Positions 22,986 through 35,410 of a stretch of DNA of 64,000 nucleotides are shown piece by piece. Made by a program: the position numbers and the translations under genes. Numbering within the stretch: position 1 is the first letter of the stretch; each line of letters starts with the position of its first letter. Origin of the DNA: Bactrocera neohumeralis (Eukaryota > Arthropoda > Insecta > Diptera > Tephritidae); contig NC_065921.1 of NCBI RefSeq assembly GCF_024586455.1, forward strand, positions 46,956,574 to 47,020,573. Reading direction: 5' to 3'. Under the pieces are notes generated by a model. The model saw nothing but the letters and a program-made list of their open reading frames with translations, was not told where the DNA came from and did no database searches.

Positions 22986-24113
22986 CAATCAAATTTTTAT
23001 CTTCAAAACAAATATATCTACAACTTTGAAAACCTTTTTCGAATAAAAAATTTTCCGCTTTATATAAGAGGCTTGAATTTTTTATACAAACTTTGCATTA
23101 AAAATTTTACGCAGTTAAATTTATGCACCAAATATACTGTACTCATATAACTAGTACATCATGTCGTTTGAGCAACACTGAATATGTTAATCACTTGGAC
23201 AAATGGTCAGGCCATTTTATGTATAATTTTAATTACGTATAACTTTTAAAATAACGTTTTTGTGAAAAAAATGTTTGAAACTTTTTAGGGAAAATTTTCT
23301 TTTTGAATATTATTTCTGGTTAAATTCTTCAATATAAAGTAAAAAATGCTCCCATGCTGTATACAAGGGAAATAAAATATGATTGAGGCTCAGTTTGAAT
23401 AAAAGAAAAAATTAAATTTAAATAATTTAAAATATTTAATTCATAAAAATTTCGCGGTTGCTTCATCATACCTTTATCTAACTTAGACTTATTGTGCCTT
23501 TGGATAAGTTTTCCCTTTGAATTCCGTTAATTAAGTAATAGTTTTCATGGTCCTTAGGTGAGTATGGAGTTTCCACATTGACAAAAGCTGCTTCTCCGAT
23601 TTCAATCATAATTCCATAGAAAATGTTACAGATAGAAAAGATTAATCCGGACTATATAATAATCATCACATTCGTGTGTTCAACACAAACTTTAGTTCTT
23701 TGCTATTTTCCGTTAAATCTTAATACGCAGAATTTTAATACGACCTTTATTCAAAACCACAGATCCACTAAGATGAACTTGACTATGGCGCCTACAGCCA
23801 TACAACCTGTAAGATCTGTATAGAATTACGCCACTGTTTAAATAATCCATTAGAAATCCACACAGCATTCAGTTCTATGCTCAAATGTACCGAATTTTAT
23901 TAAGAATTAGAAAGCTCTACAATTTATATTTGCCAGCTTTTGTTGGTTGGGCTCAGTGGATCGGTCGGTCGGTAAGAAATATCACATTTCAATACACAAG
24001 TATAAATCTATTGTACTATTTGATGTAATTAGGTATCGTAAATGGTAAATTATAGGAATGGTGCATACCATATTTTAAAGAGATAACAAGTTTTGCTGTA
24101 ATTAAGAATTAAT
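22986..24113. other. Spacer, nothing recognised
   Basis: AT-rich. The frame at 23623-23823 (+) has no family resemblance. A short gtcggtcggtcggt-like run lies at about 23958-23975. Confidence 0.45.
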
Positions 24114-24732
24114 CAGGGGTGTTGTGGAATCTGATAGTTGTCGGAATCAGAATTGAAACCGATCAAAAAACGTAGTAGGTGTCATGAATTCAGATATCAT
24201 TGGTTTGATATTCGAAACAGAATTTGTATCGGATTTGGGTGTCACGGAAACCAATTTGATCGGTTTTGCTATTAGAAACAAAGCAAGAAGATAGTCGCTC
24301 ACAGATTTGAAATGTAAGCTAAGAAATCAAGTCATTTTATTATTTCGAATTAATGTATCTTTATTTCTATAGAGGAAACAAAAGTATAGAACACGAAATG
24401 TCTTAATTATTGAGTTTTTGGACAAAAAATTCGGATATTTAAAGATATTAAATTTACAAAACGTAATAAATGTAATTTAACACCCAAATGCGTCCTTATT
24501 CATTCGATAAATGGTATCTCTTAAACTCTTTCTTTAATTCAGAACTCATTAAAAACTTTAATAGGATTGCTACCAAACGTATTCATTTACATGTTTTGTC
24601 ACATTAGTACACAGCTGATTAGAATATTGGTTTTGCGTGTGTTCGAAAAGACGGAAATCCAATCAGATTCTGTGACACCAATGAAAATCAGAATTGGTTT
24701 GCAATTCTGTCTTGGATTCCACAACACCCCTG
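24114..24732. mobile_element. 619-bp MITE with hAT-like CAGGGG ends
   Basis: Left end caggggtgttgtggaatc (24114-24131) is the exact inverse of the right end gattccacaacacccctg (24715-24732). The CAGGGG start is typical of hAT elements. It is non-coding, with several internal direct and inverted 'ggaatc' / 'ccgat' / 'tttgat' words. The adjacent 8-mers (gaattaat, aataaatg) are not identical, so no target duplication is claimed. Probably a non-autonomous hAT derivative. Confidence 0.75.
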
Positions 24733-26004
24733 AATAAATGGAAAAATTCTACAGATTATCAAATAAATAAATATATAAAAATAGTTATCTGGATGACTAA
24801 AATGATAGAATTTTGTTGTGTGAGAATTAAAAGGACATTTCAAAATTATTGTATCTATATTTCAACGTCCATATCCATAGGTATTAAAAAAATCTCATCT
24901 GCGATTTTCAAACTATAAAATAACATGATTTAAGTACTCAAAATATTCAAGATTATTTGTTTTATATATTACGCCTAACGATGCTAAAACAACGAAAATC
25001 TTATTAGTAAAAACAAAACTATTAGCGCATTTGAATGACATCCTTTTGCGTGGGGAGATACAGGATTTTATAACGATGATAGCTGAAATGATTAAGCTTT
25101 GTTTTAACTCCAATTGAAGTACTACCCAAACTAACTTAGCTGACTCTGTACTAAACGCTAACCAACAATTGTTTATACGACATTTTAACTCGTTCCAACC
25201 TTGTGACTTTAGCGCACCCGTAAATTATTTTATAACTTAGAATGAGTGCATGTAAGGACATCTGGAGAGTTATGTATGTGCGATGCCTAGTGACAATTGC
25301 AGGCACACACATTTTGGGGTCACTTGTAGAAACATTTGAAAGCTACATAAATGTGCGCTTAGGAGACATAAAAATGGCACGTTGACGCTGAGCATTCCCA
25401 TGAGCTGAACACCATCACACTGTTGTGGTTTTGACCCTCATAATTTGTAGTTGTATTGCTTGTCCATTTGTCCTTAAGCTTTGCTTTTCGTTGGTCAGAG
25501 TACATTTGGTTACTTATTTTAATGGGTTTTTAGCGCTCTGACATTAACTTTTGCTGCTACGCTCTGTTAGTGGATGCCGAGTGTAGACGAGCTAATATTG
25601 GAATTAAGATTTGAAAGTAATTAAATTGTTGCGGATTTTATTTTATATGGATTTTACTTTTTGTTATAACTTTTAGTTTCATTACAATTTACGATATATA
25701 AAAATTTACTTTAGTTTAAAAGCTTTACAACACAGCTATCGTAATTGACTTCAAATTTAAGGTTTTCATTATATTACATTACATTATTTTAAAGAAATTA
25801 AAAGATTTTAAAAACTAAGGTTAGTAATTGAACTTATAAGGTGTTAAATTAATTATATGTTTTATTATTTTAGGGAGAATTAAATTTTAATTTAGCTAAA
25901 TTCGAATATTAGCGGGAGTTTTAACGAGTTTTCAATTAGAGCGCTAAAAAAGATTTTTTTTAATAAAACAAAAATGATTTGGGATATAAATTAAATTATT
26001 CTTG
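24733..26004. other. AT-rich spacer, nothing recognised
   Basis: No supported gene or repeat. Long AT runs around 25600-25970. Confidence 0.45.
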
Positions 26005-26479
26005 TCAAAGTTCATTCGATGGCATTGTGTATGGAACTTTATTTCTATCGCCTAGCCACCACGGGCACGCTTGCAGAAGTCTACTTGCAATACTCGTAGG
26101 ATATTCATCAATCGTCGCTGGCTTGTTGGCGAAGCCATTCAGCCAGAAATGGGCATCATCGCTGAAGATGATTTTTCGATGAAAACCCGGATCATTTTCA
26201 AGTTGATGCTCAGCCCCGTTCACGAACATACGACGATTCTGATAGTCAAGCAGCTTTAATTCTTGTGTCACAAATATACCTTGAGAACGACGAGTGAGAG
26301 ACTGATTTGGGTCTTTCTCAGTTGATATACTGGCGGCAGTAATATTCTCGATACCACGGACATTTCTTTATCTCATCCGATCTGACAGGACGGTTATGAC
26401 GACCATAAATAGGATGAATCCGAATTTTGGTAGTAAATTTTAATAATTTCGACTCGTTGTTGGATCATATATCTTTCCA
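26005..26479 (-). pseudogene. mariner transposase remnant (DD41D/rosa-like style)
   Basis: The minus strand begins near 26479 with MERYMIQQRVEIIKIYYQNS, the first HTH found in this mariner group, and after stops and deletions reaches GFHRKIIFSDDAHFWLNGFA (first catalytic Asp region, FSDxAHFWLNG). It resembles the sequence at 53760-53800. The second and third Asp regions are missing. It is heavily decayed and non-coding. Confidence 0.65.
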
Positions 26480-26989
26480 TGATGAAATGACAAATCTTTT
26501 TAAAGAGAAATGTCAAAAGAGCGGGGAAAAATATGTTGGTTTTGCTGTCCCTATCGGTCTATTTTTGTAGCATCTCTATAGAAAAGCCTGATATAACGGG
26601 TGTTATTTTAGACGTGTAATTCTCACTACGGGAAAATGTTTTTCGTTATGATCTTTCCGAAAATTATTACTAGATTTATGCTTACTGCTCTCTTCCATTT
26701 CATTATGAACACTCTTATTCTACTTGGAACAAAGTTTTCAAATTTACTTAGCTTGACTTTTAAATTTCAGGATTTAGCAGTTCTGGTGCTGCAGTCTGGA
26801 AACTCACAACTTTATTTTGACATTTTTGTTGTTATACATTCAAAACGTTTTGATATACGATCTTTTTTGTATTACTTACAGTTACTTCAAAATTGCATCT
26901 CTTTGAATTAAATCGAAAACATTTTCGAGTGATTATTTTTTAAAACTTTCGATCTGGATTAACTCAACAATAGTAGCTTCATAAAGGGT
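26480..26989. other. Spacer, nothing recognised
   Basis: The frame at 26636-26911 (+) encodes a hydrophobic low-complexity peptide with no family resemblance and is not called. Confidence 0.4.
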
Positions 26990-27330
26990 CAGTGTTTACA
27001 AATTGGGGGTATCGAGGTCGTAGATTACTCCAAGACGAATTTTGTGAAGATCTGGAAACTATTGATGGTGTGCATAAAATAATGTTGCCAGATCTTCATG
27101 AGAGTTCTGGTGAAATAAAAACAACTACAGGCATAATTCGGACCAGAATACATTCAATATTGAGATCCCACACAATTTGTTGATCACTCAAAAAAGACTC
27201 ATATTGATTAGTCGGGGAAATGTAGAAACAAAATCGATTCTGACCCAACCGCGCATTTTTATAACAAAATGGTAAGATCTAACCTTTTCAAAATATATCA
27301 AATTCATACTAGTACGGATATTCAATAGAA
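26990..27330 (+). pseudogene. Weak mariner HTH-region remnant
   Basis: The frame gives DEFCEDLETIDGVHKIMLPD and GIIRTRIHSILRSH; a neighbouring frame continues IPHNLLITQKRLI. The layout 'DD..G.P....v..v..li..d.R.t..eI....gis...vh.IL', then 'WIPHNLT..QK', is that of the second HTH and linker of mariner transposases. Both catalytic and terminal regions are missing. The call rests on a short, diverged match. Confidence 0.4.
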
Positions 27331-27334
27331 AATA

Positions 27335-28317
27335 AACACAAGAAAAAACGTTAACTTCGGCTGCATCGATGCTAATATACTCTTCACAGGTGCATTTCTT
27401 TTAGTAACTATGTGTTCAGTTTATACAGAAGCTATATGTTATAGTAATCCGATCTGAAAATTTTTTTCGGAGATTGTATTATTAATAAGAAATGCATGTC
27501 AAGTTTCATGAACATACAACGTCTTACGCGAAAATTTTCCATACAAGCCCTTGATTCCGATCGTTCGATTTGTATGGCAGCTATATGCTATAGTAATAAA
27601 CCGATCTGAACAATTTCTTCCGATATAACATTAGTTCTATGAACAATAACTCATACGAAATTTCGTGAAAATATATCGTCAAATGAGGAAGTTTCCCGTG
27701 CAAACATCTGATTCCGATCATTCAGTTTGTATGGCAGCTATATGCTATAGTTAACCGATCTGAACAATTTCTTCGGACAACACATCAATATCTTAGAAAA
27801 TAATCTATACCAAATTTCGTGAATATATCTTCTCAAATGCAAAAGTTTCCTATAGAAGAACTTTTTTCCGATCGTTCAGTTTGTATGGCAGCTATATGCT
27901 ATAGTAAACTGATCTGAACAATTTCTTCGGACATTACATTGTTGCCCTGGAAAATAAGCTGTGCCAACTTTTGTGAAGCTAGATTGTCAAATGTGAAAGT
28001 TTACAAGAACTTGATTCTGATCGTTCAGTTTGTATTACAGCTATATGTTATAGTGGTCAGATATCGGCAGTTCCGACAAATAAGCAGCTTCTTGAAGAGA
28101 AAATGATGTTTGCAAAATTTCAAAACGATATCTTAAAAACTGAGAGACTAGTTCGTATATATATGTACAGACGGATAGACAGACAGGCTGATATGGCAAA
28201 ATCGACACAGCTCAACATACTGCTCATTAATATATCTACTTTAAAGGATCTCCTACGCTTCCTTCTGGGTGTTGCAAACTTCGTGGCAAACTTAATATAC
28301 CCTGTTCAGGGTATAAT
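27335..28317 (+). repeat. Dispersed repeat R1, long copy with five ~150-bp internal units
   Basis: The 5' end is near 'cgttaacttcggctgcatcg'. The unit opening gctatatg recurs at 27431, 27580, 27737, 27891 and 28040 (spacing 149-157 bp), each with 'ccgatctgaacaatttcttc', 'tttcgtgaa.ata' and 'gattccgatcgttcagtttg' blocks. After the units come a 'gacggatagacagacagg' run, 'tctcctacgcttccttctgg', 'gtggcaaacttaata' and a terminal perfect hairpin, tataccctg-tt-cagggtata (28296-28315). Non-coding. The copy at 51316-52085 is the same structure inverted. Confidence 0.8.
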
Positions 28318-28948
28318 TATTTTAAATACATAAAAAAGTACAAAAATACAAGTTAGCATTTGATTTAATACCTCAATTCAAAGCTAAATAGACTCGTTGA
28401 AGCATTTCAACGAATCTTACATATATATATTATACATATTTGTATATGAATATATATCGGCAGATTCACTAATGCGGAGACTAAGCCGAAAATGTAGACA
28501 CCAAAAATGGCAAACTTTCTTTTTTGTGGCAGTGACAAATCGAGAAACTTTTCACATTCAACTTGAACACTTTCGAAGCGACACGAATATTAAGCAAACA
28601 TATTTACAAACAATCACGAGTACATGTGAATAGTTTTCTGTCAGCAGAGTTTCCTGGACATTGACAAATTCGAGCATCAGCCGAAGTATGTTGTTGATAT
28701 GTTCAAGTATATTGTCATCACTATGACGTGTGATCTCTATTTCTTTTACATATACTCATACACTTGTTCATTTTCGTCTATGTATTCATTTTCATTCATT
28801 TTCTGTATTTATTAATTTTGAGTTCAAGTTTGTATTCAATGCTAACGTAAAAACAGTTGACAAGAAGTAATAAAACCGAAAGGTCCATTTGACAAGAAGC
28901 TGAGTGTCAAATATCAGAAGTGGGATGAACAAACTGTACCTATACAAG
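28318..28948. other. Gypsy 5' flank; no LTR recognised
   Basis: AT-rich DNA upstream of the gag start at 28949. I looked for a direct-repeat partner of the DNA after 36420 and did not find one by eye. No primer-binding site is assigned. The short frame at 28397-28633 is not called. Confidence 0.4.
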
Positions 28949-30324
28949 ATGGACTACAATTTACTTAACATGGCGCAGTTGAAACAAGCACTGCAACAAC
29001 TGAATCTTAAGGCGTGTGGCAACAAAGCGGAGTTAGTGGCCAGACTCCAGGAACTGAGCGGGGATATGGTTAGACCAGTCATAGAGTCCTTGATTCCAGT
29101 GGATACAGTAGGTGTCTCCAGGAGAGATGATGGTCAGGAGGAGCCGTCGAGGGGTGACGATAGGGTCAGAACGCAATTGGAAGTGCAGGTCAGTAATCTG
29201 TGTAGTGTTGTGGAGTCACTGGCCGCACAGTTGCAGGCTCTTCGTCCACCGATGCCGAATGTTCCAGACGCCGGCACATCTTTACACGCTAGCAACGTAC
29301 CGTTAAGCGAGGCGCACATTTCACCATGTACATCGTACGCGCTGCCGCCGCAGCCACACATGCGGTCAGCGCCGCCGCCGATATTCTCTTTGTCATAAGG
29401 GCAACCGAGCACTCCACTAACACAACAGTATTCATACCAACAGTTTGGTATGCCCGTACAAACAACTTCAACGTTCGCTGCGCAGTCGCATGCAACAACA
29501 CAATCAGATCATTACGCCAGAGCACACCATCTAACGGGGCCTCTGCGTACATGAACAGAACAGTGCCGTTGCTGTACCCTCCATGTTTGAGAGCGAGTTC
29601 ATCGGTGGCAAGAGAGAGACGCGTTTATTCACCTAACGAAGTAGCATCAGTGTTGCCAGAGTTCGATCCATGCGACAACATCTATTCATCTGTACAATTC
29701 ATCGAGAGAGTCGAGCAGCTGAGAAACTTGTATGGTTGGGGGGACGCGTTGCTGATATTCTCCGTTCTCAGTAAGCTCAAGGGTGCAGCAAAACGGTGGG
29801 CTGACGCACAGCCTGTGTTCCGCGAATGGCATGAGTTTTTGAGTATATTCCTAACTGATTTCCCTTATGTACGAAATTCCGTCGACGCTCATATTCGGCT
29901 AATGAACGCAACAATAGGAAGAGGGGAAAGTGTTATCGAATTTTATTACAAAATGCTCGCAATGGGTCGTCGCGATGGAATCGATGACTGTTCGATAATT
30001 TAATATACGATTAATGGGTTGAGTGATGATAACTTGCGCAAGAAATTAAGTGCAATGCGATTTGCAAAATGTGCAGATTTGTTGCAATCAATATTTAATA
30101 TATCGACAATTAATAAGAGACGCTATAGTATGTAGGTCAAATGAATTTGTTTAAATGCGGGTTCCACAGCAAATGCCAACTGCTGTGGTTGAATCAAATA
30201 GAAATGGTATTGGGCCTGTTTGCTATAATTGTAGGGAAAGGGGGCATATCGCCCGAAATTGCAAGAAACCAAGAAATAAATTTAGTAAAGTGAACCGAAC
30301 TGAGCATGTAAATCAGCTAGTGTG
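28949..30324 (+). pseudogene. gag: Gypsy gag (broken)
   Basis: The ATG at 28949 gives MDYNLLNMAQLKQALQQLNL and KACGNKAELVARLQEL, a SAP-like DNA-binding motif at the N-terminus, then a Pro/Gln-rich linker. An in-frame TAA at 29396 interrupts it; the same frame continues Gln-rich until about 29550, where a frameshift leads into the capsid-like part (SVLPEFDPCDNIYSSVQFIE, then AKRWADAQPVFREWHEFLS). Another stop lies at 30001, after which SDDNLRKKLSAMRF continues the frame. A CCHC zinc knuckle, CYNCRERGHIARNC, lies at about 30220-30262 in a different frame. Not functional. Confidence 0.8.
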
Positions 30325-30331
30325 AGACGAG

Positions 30332-30694
30332 TGCATTGAAGTGACAGAAAACAGTGGTGCATCAGTAAACAAAATTGTTCCTATTAAAAAATGCACAGAA
30401 CTCCGTAAGGATGTCATTATTATTGGCCGAAAGTATGTCAGCTGCAGTGCGCTCATTGACTTGGGTAGCGGCAGGTCTCTTGTTAAGCGTTCAATTGTAG
30501 GGAAGTCTGGTGAAAGTACATCAACATGTTTTGAAAAGCTGATTGGTTTTGCGGGAGGTGAGATAGTTTGCAGGGAAAAGGTGTCGGTGAAAGTAAAATT
30601 TGATAAGGTCAGGCGTTTAGTTGATTTATTGGTTATAAACGATGACGCAATGGATTACGATGCCATAATATGTATTGACATACTGTCAAAGTGA
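30332..30694 (+). pseudogene. Gypsy aspartic protease region
   Basis: The active-site region reads ALIDLGSGRSLVKR (about 30450-30490). Retropepsins normally have DTG or DSG, so the Thr/Ser is replaced by Leu. A second hydrophobic segment, LLVINDDAMDYDAIICIDIL, matches the C-terminal half of the fold, where an 'xxGxDxL' motif is usual. The frame ends at 30692; in intact elements it would run on into RT. Confidence 0.7.
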
Positions 30695-33600
30695 AAGGTG
30701 GTAATTGAGGGAGGTACGTGTAGGATAATGGTAATTGAAAGAAGTGACATCGACGTAGGGAGTGAGTTGAAGTTTAGGGTTGAGCCAGAACTACTAGAGT
30801 TGTTAAATACGTACGCACATTGTTTTGGAGAAAGGCTAATTGAGTTAGGGAAATTGAAGCGGTTCAAAATGGATATCCAGGTAACGTCACCGAGGCCGAT
30901 TTCGAAAAAGCCGTATGGTATCCCCATTCCAAAACAACGTGTAGTAGAGGGTATTATTGAAGAGTTGCTACTTTTTCTTCTTCTTAATTGGCGTAGACAC
31001 CGCTTACGCGATTATAGCCGAGTTAACAACAGCGCGCCAGTCGTTTCTTCTTTTCGCTACGTGGCGCCAATTGGATATTCCAAGCGTAGCCAGGTCCTTC
31101 TCCACTTGGTCCTTCCAATGGAGTGCAGGTCTTCCTCTTCCTCTGCTTCCCCGGCGGGTACTGCGTCGAATACTTTCAGAGCTGGAGTGTTTTCGTCCAT
31201 TCGGACAACATGACCTAGCCAGCGTAGCCGCTGTCTTTTAATTCGCTGAACTATGTCAATGTCGTCATATATCTCGTACAGCTCATCGTTCCATCGAATG
31301 CGATATTCGCCGTGGCCAACGCGCAAAGGACCATAAATCTTTCGCAGAACTTTTCTCTCGAAAACTCGCAACGTCGACTCATCAGTTGTTGACATCGTCC
31401 AAGCCTCTGCACCATATAGCAGGACGGGAATTATGAGCGACTTATAGAGTTTGGTTTTTGTTCGTCGAGAGAGGACTTTACTAAGAGCAATCCTGCGTTG
31501 GATTTCCAGGCTGACATTGTTGGTGGTGTTAATACTGGTTCCTAAATAGACGAAATTATCTACAACTTTAAAGTTATGACTGTCAACAGTGACGTGAGTG
31601 CCAAGTCGCGAGTGCGACGGCTGTTTGTTTGATGACAGGAGATATTTCGTCTTGCCCTCGTTCACTGCCAGACCCATTTGTTTTGCTTCCTTGTCTAGTC
31701 TGGAGAGAGCAGAACTAACGGCGCGGGTGTTAAGGCCGATGATATCAATATCATCAGCATACGCCAGCAGCTGTACACTCTTATAAAAGATGGTACCTTC
31801 TCTACTAAGTTCTGCAGCTCGAACTATGCTCCAGAAGCAGGTTGAAAAAGTCACACGATATGGAATCGCCTTGTCTGAAACCTCGTTTGGTATCGAACGG
31901 CTCGGAGAGGTCCTTCCCGATTCTGACGGAGCTCTTCGTGTTGCTCAACGTCAGTTTAGACAGCCGTATTAGTTTTGTGGGGATACCAAATTCAGACATC
32001 GCGGCATAGAGGCAGTTCCTTTTCGTGCTGTCGAAAGCAGCTTTGAAATCGACGAAGAGGTGGTTTGTGTCGATTCTCCTTTCACGGGTCTTTTCCAAGA
32101 TTTGGCGCATGGTGAATATCTGGTCGGTTGTTGATTTTCCAGGTCTAAAGCCACACTGAAAAGGTCCAATCAGTTTGTTGACGGTGGGCTTTAATCTTTC
32201 ACACAATACGCTCGATAGAACCTTATATGCGATGTTGAGGAGGCTAATCCCACGGTAGTTGGCGCAGATTGTGGGGTCTCCTTTTTTATGGATTGGGCAT
32301 AGCACACTTAAATTCCAATCGTGGGGCATGCTTTCGTTTGACCATATTTTACAAAGAAGCTGATGTATGCTCCCTATCAGTTCTTCGCCGCCGTGTTTGA
32401 ATAGCCTGGCCGGCAATCCATCGGCCCCGCCGCTTGTTGTTCTTCAGGCGGGTAATTGCTGTTCGAACTTCTTCATGGTCGGGCAATGGAACGTCTGCTC
32501 CATCGTCATCGATTGGGGAATCGGATTCGCCTTCTCCTGGTGTTGTACGTTCAAAGCCATTCAGCAGGCTGGAGAAGTGTTCCCTCCATAATTTAAGTAT
32601 GCTCTGGGCATCGGTGACTAAATCACCTTTGGGAGTTCTACAAGACTATGCTCCGGTCTTGAAACCTTGTGTAAGCCGGCGCATTTTCTCGTAGAATTTT
32701 CGAGCATTACCCCTGTCGGCCAGCTTATCACGCTCTTCGTACTCACGCATTTCAGCCTCTTTCTTTTTTTGTCTACAAATGCGTCTCGCTTCCCTTTTCA
32801 ATTCTCGGTATCTATCCCATCCCGCACGTGTTGTGGTCGATCGTAACGTTGCGAGGTAAGCAGCCTGTTTTCTCTCCGCTGCGACGCGGCACTCCTCGTC
32901 GTACCAGTTGTTCTTTTGCACTTTCCGAAAACCAAGAGTTTCGGATGCAGATGTACGTAAGGAGTTTGAAATGCCGACCCACAGTTCCCTTATACCGAGT
33001 TGTTGATGAGTGCTCTCAGAGAGCAGGAGTGCAAGCCGAGTAGAAAATCGTTCGGCAGTCTGTTGTGATTGCAGCTTTTCGACGTCGAACCTTCCTTGTG
33101 TTTGTTCGCGTGCGTTTTTTGCTGCACAGAGGCGGGTGCGAATCTTAGCTGCAACAAGATAGTGGTCCGAGTCGATGTTAGGACCTCGGAGCGCACGCAC
33201 ATCTAAAACACTGGAGACGTGTTTTCCGTCTATCACAACATGATCGATCTGGTTGGTAGTTTTTCGATCCGGAGACAGCCAGGTAGCTTGATGAATTTTT
33301 TTGTGCTGGAATCTAGTACTATAGATAACCATATTTCGGGCCCCGGCGAAGTCGATCAGCCTCAACCCATGTGGGGATGTTTCCTCGTGGAGGCTGAATT
33401 TACCGACCGTAGTGCCAAAGATACCTTCTTTGCCCACCCTGGCGTTAAAGTCGCCAAGCACGATTTTGACATCGTGGCGGGGGCACCTCTCATAAGTGCG
33501 TTCCAAGCACTCATAAAAGGCATCTTTGGTCACATCGTCCTTCTCATCCGTCGGAGCGTGGGCGCAGATCAGCGATATGTTGAAGAACCTCGCTTTGATG

Positions 33601-35410
33601 CGGATTGTGGCTAGACGTTCATTCACCGGAGTGAATGATAGTACTCGGCGACGGAGTCTCTCTTTCACCACGAATCCCACACCAAACTTGCGCTCCTTTA
33701 TATGGCCACTGTATTAAATGTCACAAGGACCTACTCGTCTCTGTCCTTGTCCCGTCCATTGCATTTCTTGGACGGTGGTGATGTCAGCCTTTATTTTCAC
33801 GAGGACATCAACCAGCTGGGCAGCGGCACCTTCCCAATTAAGGGACCGGACATTCCAGGTGCATGCCCTGATATCGTTGTCCTTATTTCGTTTGCCATGG
33901 TCGCCATCAAAAGAGGGGGTTCTCATCCGAGGCTGTTTGTCGTTTTTCATTGGGGTAGGCTTTTTACGTGGCGGGTCCCAAACCCAGCGCACAACCCTAT
34001 GCAGGGGATGTTTCGCCTTCTCACTTTAGCTCACCTTCGAACGGATGTTCTTAGGCTACCCAGAGGATACTTGGTCAAAGACCGGAAGTCGTGAGCTGCT
34101 TGAGTCATATGTAAAAGAATCGTTTCTGGCCACTCCCAAGTGAATGGCGATCAGAGAACTTTCCTCACTTGCGTGAACTTCTACACATGACCCCATCCTC
34201 CAAGAAGAGTTGCTACAGCTAGGGATAATTCGCAGGTCTTCCTCATTGTACGCTTCATCAATTGTGTTGGTGCGTAAGCAAAATGGGGAGGACAGATTAT
34301 GTATCGATTTTCGGGAGCAAAATGCGGTAACAGAGAAACAGTCATGGTTGATGCCCACGGTAGATGGAGTTTTAGCCACGTTGTCAGGCAAGAAATATTT
34401 CACGACGTTAGACCTCATGTCATGATACTACCAGGTAGAACTGGAAGAAAGTGCTAAACCTTTCACAGCGTTCGTGACTCATAATGGCCATTACGAGTTC
34501 AACCGAATGCCGTTTGGGCTTCGGAATGCGCCATGCGTGTTTCAACGAATGATGTCACAATTAATAGAACCGTTGGGGAATAGAGTGGTGTGTTATGTGG
34601 ATGAGGTTGTTATAGTGACGGATACAAGGGAAAAGAATGTGAGGTATTTAGAGCAATTTTTGCAAATTATTCAAGAGGAAGGGTTAACGTTGAGGCTTTC
34701 GAAATGTTCATTTCTTTGTTATAGCGATTTTTTGGGCCATGTGGTAGACGCGAATGGTATTCAACCGGGGGCTGTGAAAACGGCAGCCATTAGAGAGTAT
34801 CCGACACCGAGTAGCTAGTTAGATGTTCGACGCTTTTTGGGTTTGACGGGATTTTTCCGCAGATTTGTGCCTGGGTATGCCTTGACCACCAAACCGCTCA
34901 CCCAGCTTACGAAGAAGAGTGCAGAATTCGTATGGACCACAGCATGTAAAGAAGCATTTCAGCATCTGGTCCGGTCAGTGACAACAGCGCCAGTCCTCAC
35001 CATATACGACGTCTCGAAAGAGCATGAGCTGCACACTGATGCTTCCAGTGTTGGCGTCGCCGCAATTCTTCTTCAGACAGAAGCCAATGCAAGTTTGCAG
35101 CCGATCGCTTACTACAGCAGGACGTGTACAGCCCAAGAAGCGAAATATCATGCCTACGAACTAGAGGTGCTTGCTGTTGTGGAAGCGTGCCAGCGTTTTC
35201 GAATGTTCCTGTTAGGAAAGCTCTTCAATGTTGTTACTGATTGCCAAGCAATAACAACTGCAAAACTATCGAAGCCGATGATACCTAGGGTGGCCCGATG
35301 GCTCCTTAAGTTACTTGAGTACGATTGCAATATAATACATCGGGCTGGGTCGTCTATGGGTCACGTTGATGCGATGAGTCGGGCACCAATCAAGGTGTCA
35401 GAACAAGTAG
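30695..35410 (+). pseudogene. Gypsy reverse transcriptase and RNase H, interrupted
   Basis: The part before the RTE insertion (30695-30971) has PISKKPYGIPIPKQRVVEGI and IEELL. After it (34204 on) come EELLQLGIIRRSSSLYASSI, RLCIDFREQNAVT, KKYFTTLDLMS then a stop, FNRMPFGLRNAPCVFQRMM, and CYVDEVVIV. The catalytic YVDD is YVDE here (34603-34605). RNase H follows: HTDASSVGVAAIL, KYHAYELEVLAVVEACQRF, VTDCQAI. Stops at 34423 and 34816 break the frame. Duplicated bases GAAGAGTTGCTAC at 30959-30971 and 34204-34216 show the break is an insertion. Confidence 0.88.
30972..34203 (-). mobile_element. RTE-type LINE copy C, full length, inserted in the Gypsy RT
   Basis: A 3232-bp element on the minus strand with a 13-bp target duplication, GAAGAGTTGCTAC (30959-30971 and 34204-34216). 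The 5' end (right side) starts ggaggatggggtcatgtg in reverse complement. Coding order is AP endonuclease (RACTWNVRSLNWEGAAAQLV, VLGDFNARVGKEG, SDHYLVAAKIRTRLC), then RT (FRPGKSTTDQIFTMRQILEK, FVDFKAAFDSTKRN, FRQGDSISCDFFN, AYADDIDIIG), then a C-terminal region with RRLRWLGHVVRMDENTPAL. The tail is (AAG)n. Two single-base losses near 32427-32436 break the frame between endonuclease and RT, and a deletion near 31480 removes part of the region after YADD. Confidence 0.93.

Noticed and set aside
27335..28317. R1 as a CRISPR-like array or as a classical satellite
   Set aside because: Units are ~150 bp, diverged and without unique spacers, and copies are dispersed with defined flanks, so neither applies.
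28949..29551. Programmed frameshift or readthrough in Gypsy gag
   Set aside because: The TAA at 29396 is within gag, not at a gag-pol boundary, and other stops and shifts follow; decay is the simpler explanation.
33219..33614. Long plus-strand frames inside the RTE copies (also 21021-21515, 49884-50279, 43344-43700)
   Set aside because: They lie antisense or out of frame to clear endonuclease, RT or mariner coding sequence and recur only because the elements are repeated; no independent protein features.
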